This document shows, in pieces, positions 59,946 through 64,000 of a DNA stretch of 64,000 nt. How positions within the stretch are numbered: position 1 is the first letter of the stretch; each line of letters opens with the position of its first letter. Both the position numbers and the translations under genes were made by a program. This stretch comes from Acidobacteriota bacterium (GTDB lineage: Bacteria > Acidobacteriota > Vicinamibacteria > Vicinamibacterales > CAVVIG01). Where the stretch lies: assembly GCA_003222395.1 (NCBI GenBank), contig QHWB01000052.1:310001-374000 (forward strand), in the 5' to 3' direction. Under the pieces are notes generated by a model, which did no database searches, was not told where the DNA came from, and saw only the letters and a list, made by a program, of their open reading frames with translations.

Positions 59946-62789
59946 TTAGAACGAGATCCGGAATGCGAGCTGTCCGGTCCTCGGGATACCAGCGGACGAA
60001 GTCGCCTGGCCGAACAGCGCGTTGCCGTAGATCGTGTTCCGATTGAACCGAGCGTAGTCATACAAGTTGAATACTTCGGCCATCCCGGTCAGCTTGATCG
60101 TACCGACGCGCACGTCCTTGGAGACGCGCAGATCCAGCGACTGCCATGGATCCTGACGGAACGTGTTACGTGGAATCACCGTGAGGTCGGCGAGCACGCG
60201 GCGTGCGCCATTGACCTGACCAAGCGGATCGGCAGGCGAGGTGATCGTCGAATAGTTGCCGGATCCGTAATGGAAAGATCCTGCGAGCAGCAGACCCCAG
60301 CGCACGTTCCAGACACCGTTGGCGTTCAGCGTGTTCCGCTGGAACTCCGAGGAGCGCGCCCATTCGGCCGACACGTCGAATGGGTTGAGCAGTTGGCTTC
60401 CATAGCCGGCGCTCGAGATGCCGGTGTCGTGCTTGTAGAACATCAACGTGTAGGTGAGGCCGAACTGGAAATTGCTCCGGTATCTCCGCGTGAACGAGCT
60501 GGCCAGCGCGAAGTAATCCGAGTACCCGATGCTCGCTTTGAGGTTGATCGGCCCGTAACTCGAGTTCGGCCGGCCGAACCTCGAGGGGTTCTTCGGAAAG
60601 CCGGTGACCGGATCGTAGAAGACGTTCGGATCGAGCTGCTCGTCCTCGCGGTACCCCTTGTAATACACCAGGTCAGCATCGACGCCCATCACATCGGTGA
60701 ATTGCTTCTGAAACCCGAACATGCTCTGCCAGGTCGAGGGCATCTGGAAACCCGGCTGAATGACCGAGATGGTCTGCGGCGGCAGCGGCACCTTGCCGGA
60801 CAGCACGTCGTTCAACGTCGCGCCGCGCGCCGGATCCTGCACGAAGCCCGGCTTTCCGTCGTTCTGGAATGAGGCGACGATGAGGCGCTGTCCGCCGAAC
60901 AGCTGCGCATCGACCGCCTGGTTGCCGCCCTGGGTTCCGAAGAACAGGCCGGAGCCGCCGCGTATCACCAAGTCGTTCTTGCCGGTGACGTTCCACGCGA
61001 ACCCCACGCGCGGGGCAACGTTGCTCAGATCGCGAATGTTGTTCTTGTAGCCGTAGTCCTGGACATTGAATCCGTTGTTGATAATGAGCGTCGTTTCCTT
61101 GTTGCCGGGCGAGACGAAGTCCTTCCACGCGACGTCGTAGCGCACGCCGAGATTGAGCGTGAGCCGGTTGTTGACGGCCCATGTATCGCCCAACCATCCC
61201 GCGTACATCGGCCGCGGGACGTCGTACGTCCAGTCGTCGCCCGGTGCGTAGTAAATGTCGAACCGCGTCGCGATCGAATCGAGGCCGGCGAGATTCCATT
61301 GCGCGGGATTGGTCCACTGCGCCAGCGGGACACGCTGCGACAGGTCGGCCGGCGTCGTGCTGAAGAACATCTGACCGCGCGAGCGCGCCCGCCACCACCC
61401 GGCATCTTTTTCGATGTGCAGCTCGCTGCCGACTTTCAGGTCATGCGTTCCTTTGTGCCATTTCACCTCATAGGTCGTCGTCACATGATCCTGGTTCCAG
61501 TCCTCCGGATAATTCCAGTTCGGACCGATCGTGATGCTGCCGAAGATGAACTCGGGGAACGACGAGGGTCCGTCCTTCAACGGCGCGTTGATGAACTGGT
61601 AGTGGAACCAGTTGACCTTCAACTCCTGCAGCAGATTGTTTCTGACAACGCGCGACCAGTTGCCGGTGACGAAGTTCGAGTGGTGGAACCGCTCGGCGCC
61701 CCGCGTTGGACTGGTGGTCGCGGAGAAGAAATGGGGGTTCTGCCAATCGAAGTAGTTGCCGCGGACGAGCAGGTGATCCTTCGGCGTCAACTGGTAATCG
61801 CCGCGCCCGAGCGCGTAGTGCTGAAACGTATCGGCTGGCAGGGTAATGGTCTCTCCTCTGTACACCGACGGGCCGATGACGATCGTGTTCGGCTCGCGCT
61901 GATACTCGTACGAGAAGAAGTAGTGCATCTTGTCCTTGATGATCGGACCGCCGAACGTCCCGCCCACCTGCTGATTGGAATACGGCAGCACCTTTCCTGT
62001 GTATGCGTCCGCTGCATTGAGCTTGTCGCTGCGGAAATAGCCGTACATGCTGCCGCTGTAGTTGTTCGCACCCGCTTTCGAGATCGCCTGCACCTGCAGC
62101 CCCACCGACCGGCCCATCGTGACGTCGAACATGTTCGTCACGATCTGATACTCGGCGATGGCGTCGCGGCTGATCCCTGGCTGACCGAAACCGGTGACCG
62201 ACGTCTCCTGCGTGATCTCCTGTCCGTCGAGGTTCACTCGAAAGGCCGCCGTTCTGCTGCTGCCGTTCGGCGTCGATGTATCGGTGATCTGGTTGGCGGT
62301 AATCCCTTTGACCATCGTGGAGAGCTGGAGCCAGTTCCGTCCATTGATCGGGAGCTCCTCCATTTGACGCCGATCGACGTTGCCCGAGACCTGCGCCTGC
62401 CGCGTGTCGACGAGCGGCGCGGCCGCGCTCACCGTGAGCGTCTCTGCGATGCTCGCCACCTTCATCGAAAACACGATCGTGGCGTTCTGTCCGACGAGCA
62501 GTTCGACTTCCGAAAGCACCGAAGGCGCGAAACCTGCCAGCTCGGCCTGCACTTTGTACTTTCCCGCCTGCATGCCGACGAGCCGGTACTCGCCGCGCAC
62601 GTCGGTGACAGCCGTGAACTGACGTCCCGTGGCGAGGTCGGCCGCGGTGACGGTGACGCCGGGAAGGACGGCTTTGGATTCGTCGGCGACCGTTCCGACG
62701 ATTGTGGCTTCGACCTGCGCGTACGCAGGCGCAACCACCGCGAGAAGGACGAACAAGGTGGCCACGAGACGGGCGCGAACGGGTTCCAT
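59946..62789 (-). CDS. Oar-like TonB-dependent receptor 4 (divergent)
   Basis: A 947-residue receptor: signal peptide (TLFVLLAVVAPAYAQ), carboxypeptidase-regulatory-like domain (VEATIVGTVADESKAVLPGV; DVRGEYRLVGMQAGKYKV), plug with VSGNVDRRQMEELPINGRNW and VQAISKAGANNYSGS, and a barrel ending TGQLAFRISF. Sequence differs throughout from receptors 1-3, which are closer to one another, so it probably takes a different substrate. ATG 62789 follows AGGAGG by six bases. The CehA-type gene ends 105 bases upstream on the same strand, which suggests joint expression. Confidence 0.93.
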   Translation of the reverse strand: MEPVRARLVATLFVLLAVVAPAYAQVEATIVGTVADESKAVLPGVTVTAADLATGRQFTAVTDVRGEYRLVGMQAGKYKVQAELAGFAPSVLSEVELLVGQNATIVFSMKVASIAETLTVSAAAPLVDTRQAQVSGNVDRRQMEELPINGRNWLQLSTMVKGITANQITDTSTPNGSSRTAAFRVNLDGQEITQETSVTGFGQPGISRDAIAEYQIVTNMFDVTMGRSVGLQVQAISKAGANNYSGSMYGYFRSDKLNAADAYTGKVLPYSNQQVGGTFGGPIIKDKMHYFFSYEYQREPNTIVIGPSVYRGETITLPADTFQHYALGRGDYQLTPKDHLLVRGNYFDWQNPHFFSATTSPTRGAERFHHSNFVTGNWSRVVRNNLLQELKVNWFHYQFINAPLKDGPSSFPEFIFGSITIGPNWNYPEDWNQDHVTTTYEVKWHKGTHDLKVGSELHIEKDAGWWRARSRGQMFFSTTPADLSQRVPLAQWTNPAQWNLAGLDSIATRFDIYYAPGDDWTYDVPRPMYAGWLGDTWAVNNRLTLNLGVRYDVAWKDFVSPGNKETTLIINNGFNVQDYGYKNNIRDLSNVAPRVGFAWNVTGKNDLVIRGGSGLFFGTQGGNQAVDAQLFGGQRLIVASFQNDGKPGFVQDPARGATLNDVLSGKVPLPPQTISVIQPGFQMPSTWQSMFGFQKQFTDVMGVDADLVYYKGYREDEQLDPNVFYDPVTGFPKNPSRFGRPNSSYGPINLKASIGYSDYFALASSFTRRYRSNFQFGLTYTLMFYKHDTGISSAGYGSQLLNPFDVSAEWARSSEFQRNTLNANGVWNVRWGLLLAGSFHYGSGNYSTITSPADPLGQVNGARRVLADLTVIPRNTFRQDPWQSLDLRVSKDVRVGTIKLTGMAEVFNLYDYARFNRNTIYGNALFGQATSSAGIPRTGQLAFRISF

Positions 62790-62807
62790 CGGTTCCTCCT
62801 AGATCCG

Positions 62808-62822
62808 GGGGGCTTCGCCCCC
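62808..62822. repeat. GGGGGC-TTC-GCCCCC hairpin before receptor 4
   Basis: A perfect 6-bp GC stem with a 3-base loop sits about 20 bases before the receptor ATG, between it and the upstream gene. More GC-rich inverted runs follow to about 62890. It could slow ribosomes or polymerase but lacks a T-run. Confidence 0.6.
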
Positions 62823-62894
62823 GCGGCCCCCCACGCCGTCGCTCGCGGCGGCCCCTTGCCCCGCTCCGCTCCGGCGGGCGCGCCTGTGGCGCGC

Positions 62895-64000
62895 CTAGCC
62901 AGGTTCCGGCAACGAGTCAGCGCGTCGACGTCGACCGCGGCCGCGAACGATCGCGAGCGCGAACGCCGCCACCACGACCAGCCCTGCACTTCCGAGTCGT
63001 GCCTGCGCCGACGAAGAACGCGCGGTCGCGCGGCGCAGGATGTCGTCGTACTTGGCGTCGGCCTGCTGCACGCGGGAACGCAGCAGATATCGCTGGCGTT
63101 CCCACTGCGGCGCGAGCACGCTCACGGTTTCCCATGCTTCGAGGTCGCCCATCGGGTCGACGGGAGCGGTGAGCAGATCCTGCAGAATCTGGTGTTCTCC
63201 GCGCACCAGCTCCGCGACGGCCGGCGTTTTCCAGAACGGCTGGTCGTCGACGACGACGTAGATTGGCGCCGAGTGCGCGATTGCGCCGAGCTCCTGCAGC
63301 TGGCCCTGCGCGGGCACTTCCCGGTTTCCGGTGGCGCGCACCGCGATCCACATGCTGTGATCGGCCGTCAACTCCTTTTGCAGCTCGATGCGGTCGCCGC
63401 CGCTCGCACGCTCGGTGACGGCAACGTCGCCCTGCACGATCAGGTCGAGACGCCCCAATGCGTCGATGTCGGGGTTGAGCCGCGCGGCCGCCGCGATCTG
63501 GAGCTGCGCGCCTCGCGCGACATGAATCTCGTCGCCCATTCCTCGTCCGTTGATCGTGAAATCGAGCAACGGACCGTTTGTGACGAACGCGTGGCCCGCT
63601 TTGAAGGATGAATACCAGGCGTCCGGATCGAACGGACCATCGAGCTTCACGTAGTACCGCTCGACGCCAGGCAGCGAGGGACCGAAGTACGGGTAATCGG
63701 ATCCGGCGGCGGGACTTATCTTGAACCCGAGATTGAGATACGGATACCAATTGTCGACGCCGAGGCGCCCGCCCTGCAGCACTTCGATGAAGTCGACGAG
63801 ACCGAACGGAGCATCGAGCGACAGACCGCGGCGGCCGTTGAAGATCTGCGCCATGTGCGCGTAGCCGGACACGCCGCCCTGCATGTGCGACGCTTCGAAG
63901 ACCTTGTGATACGAAAAGAAATCCTCCGGCGGAAGATGAATCGGCTTCTGCAGGTTGTGATGAATCGTGTGGCCGCGCTCCGTCGTTCGCGGATCTTCCT
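62895..64000 (-). CDS. CehA/McbA-type metallohydrolase, C-terminal part (runs off right edge)
   Basis: About 368 C-terminal residues are visible; the frame stays open to base 64000, so the N-terminus is outside. It reads EDPRTTERGHTIHHNLQKPI, then LVDFIEVLQGGRLG, AAGSDYPYFGPSLPG, WYSSFKAGHAFVTNGPLLDF and INGRGMGDEIHV. These are the PHP-like domain pieces of CehA/McbA metallohydrolases (carbaryl-hydrolase-type), including the invariant GSD and GxxFVTNGPL. At the end it has a C-terminal membrane helix (LGSAGLVVVAAFALAIV) followed by an Arg-rich RGRGRRRR, the pattern of a C-terminal membrane anchor. Substrate unknown. Confidence 0.8.
   Translation of the reverse strand, partial: EDPRTTERGHTIHHNLQKPIHLPPEDFFSYHKVFEASHMQGGVSGYAHMAQIFNGRRGLSLDAPFGLVDFIEVLQGGRLGVDNWYPYLNLGFKISPAAGSDYPYFGPSLPGVERYYVKLDGPFDPDAWYSSFKAGHAFVTNGPLLDFTINGRGMGDEIHVARGAQLQIAAAARLNPDIDALGRLDLIVQGDVAVTERASGGDRIELQKELTADHSMWIAVRATGNREVPAQGQLQELGAIAHSAPIYVVVDDQPFWKTPAVAELVRGEHQILQDLLTAPVDPMGDLEAWETVSVLAPQWERQRYLLRSRVQQADAKYDDILRRATARSSSAQARLGSAGLVVVAAFALAIVRGRGRRRRADSLPEPG

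Noticed and set aside
61299-63611. A 770-codon plus-strand open frame opposite receptor 4 and the metallohydrolase
   Set aside because: Antisense of an obvious TonB receptor; Arg/His/Asp-rich product without export signal or domain.
1-64000. tRNA, rRNA, integrase, transposase or phage genes
   Set aside because: I looked for cloverleaf-like segments, rRNA signatures and mobile-element proteins and saw none that I can support; short RNAs could be missed by eye.

Overview
The window is high-GC DNA with densely packed, mostly exported genes: four large Oar-like TonB-dependent receptors with a carboxypeptidase-regulatory-like N-terminus, several NHL/YncE-type beta-propellers, DUF6152 and DUF6644 proteins, Gly/Arg-rich linkers, and a reaction-centre-cytochrome-like diheme protein. 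This combination is typical of Acidobacteriota, most likely a Vicinamibacteria-type soil bacterium. The assignment is inferred from gene families only. I see no rRNA, tRNA, prophage, insertion sequence or CRISPR array.

Layout. 1-3127 (minus): an RND/MMPL exporter running off the left edge, a DUF3175 protein, a cyclase-family hydrolase and an N-terminal remnant of a metallo-beta-lactamase-fold protein. 3338-7716: a small protein, then a minus-strand operon of cupredoxin-like protein, beta-barrel protein and GGDEF-EAL c-di-GMP enzyme. 8009-16180 (minus): one 2723-residue secreted protein made of 35 repeat units in five groups of seven, joined by Ig-like domains. 16769-25674 (plus): a secreted protein, DUF6152, two DUF6644 membrane proteins, a second secreted protein, an Oar-like receptor and two propeller proteins. 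25931-36382: a diheme cytochrome, a GlcG-like protein, then a metabolic cluster (alcohol dehydrogenase, 2-hydroxyacid dehydrogenase, M24 hydrolase, FAD-less molybdenum hydroxylase) with a divergent DRE-TIM lyase, a DUF1330 protein and a SEC-C protein. 36515-46077: a second Oar-like receptor, an MFS transporter, two plus-strand genes and a membrane-bound spermidine-synthase-like protein with TPRs. 46234-58731 (minus): a nine-gene unidirectional run (NHL, cytochrome c, cupredoxin, Oar-like receptor, amidohydrolase, tandem alpha/beta-hydrolase, DUF6152, FG-GAP protein, NHL). 58891-64000: a cupin protein, a fourth Oar-like receptor and a CehA/McbA-type metallohydrolase cut by the right edge.

How the genes may work together: outer-membrane receptors import unknown substrates, periplasmic hydrolases, amidohydrolases and propellers bind or process them, and cupredoxin/cytochrome pairs move electrons. 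This is inference from family and gene order.

The intergenic DNA is unusually structured: 7- and 8-bp tandem arrays arranged as large inverted repeats, a 50-bp dispersed repeat in two copies 34 kb apart, and a family of short palindromes, some inside coding sequence. Two repeat elements directly abut start codons of genes that lack a visible Shine-Dalgarno sequence.
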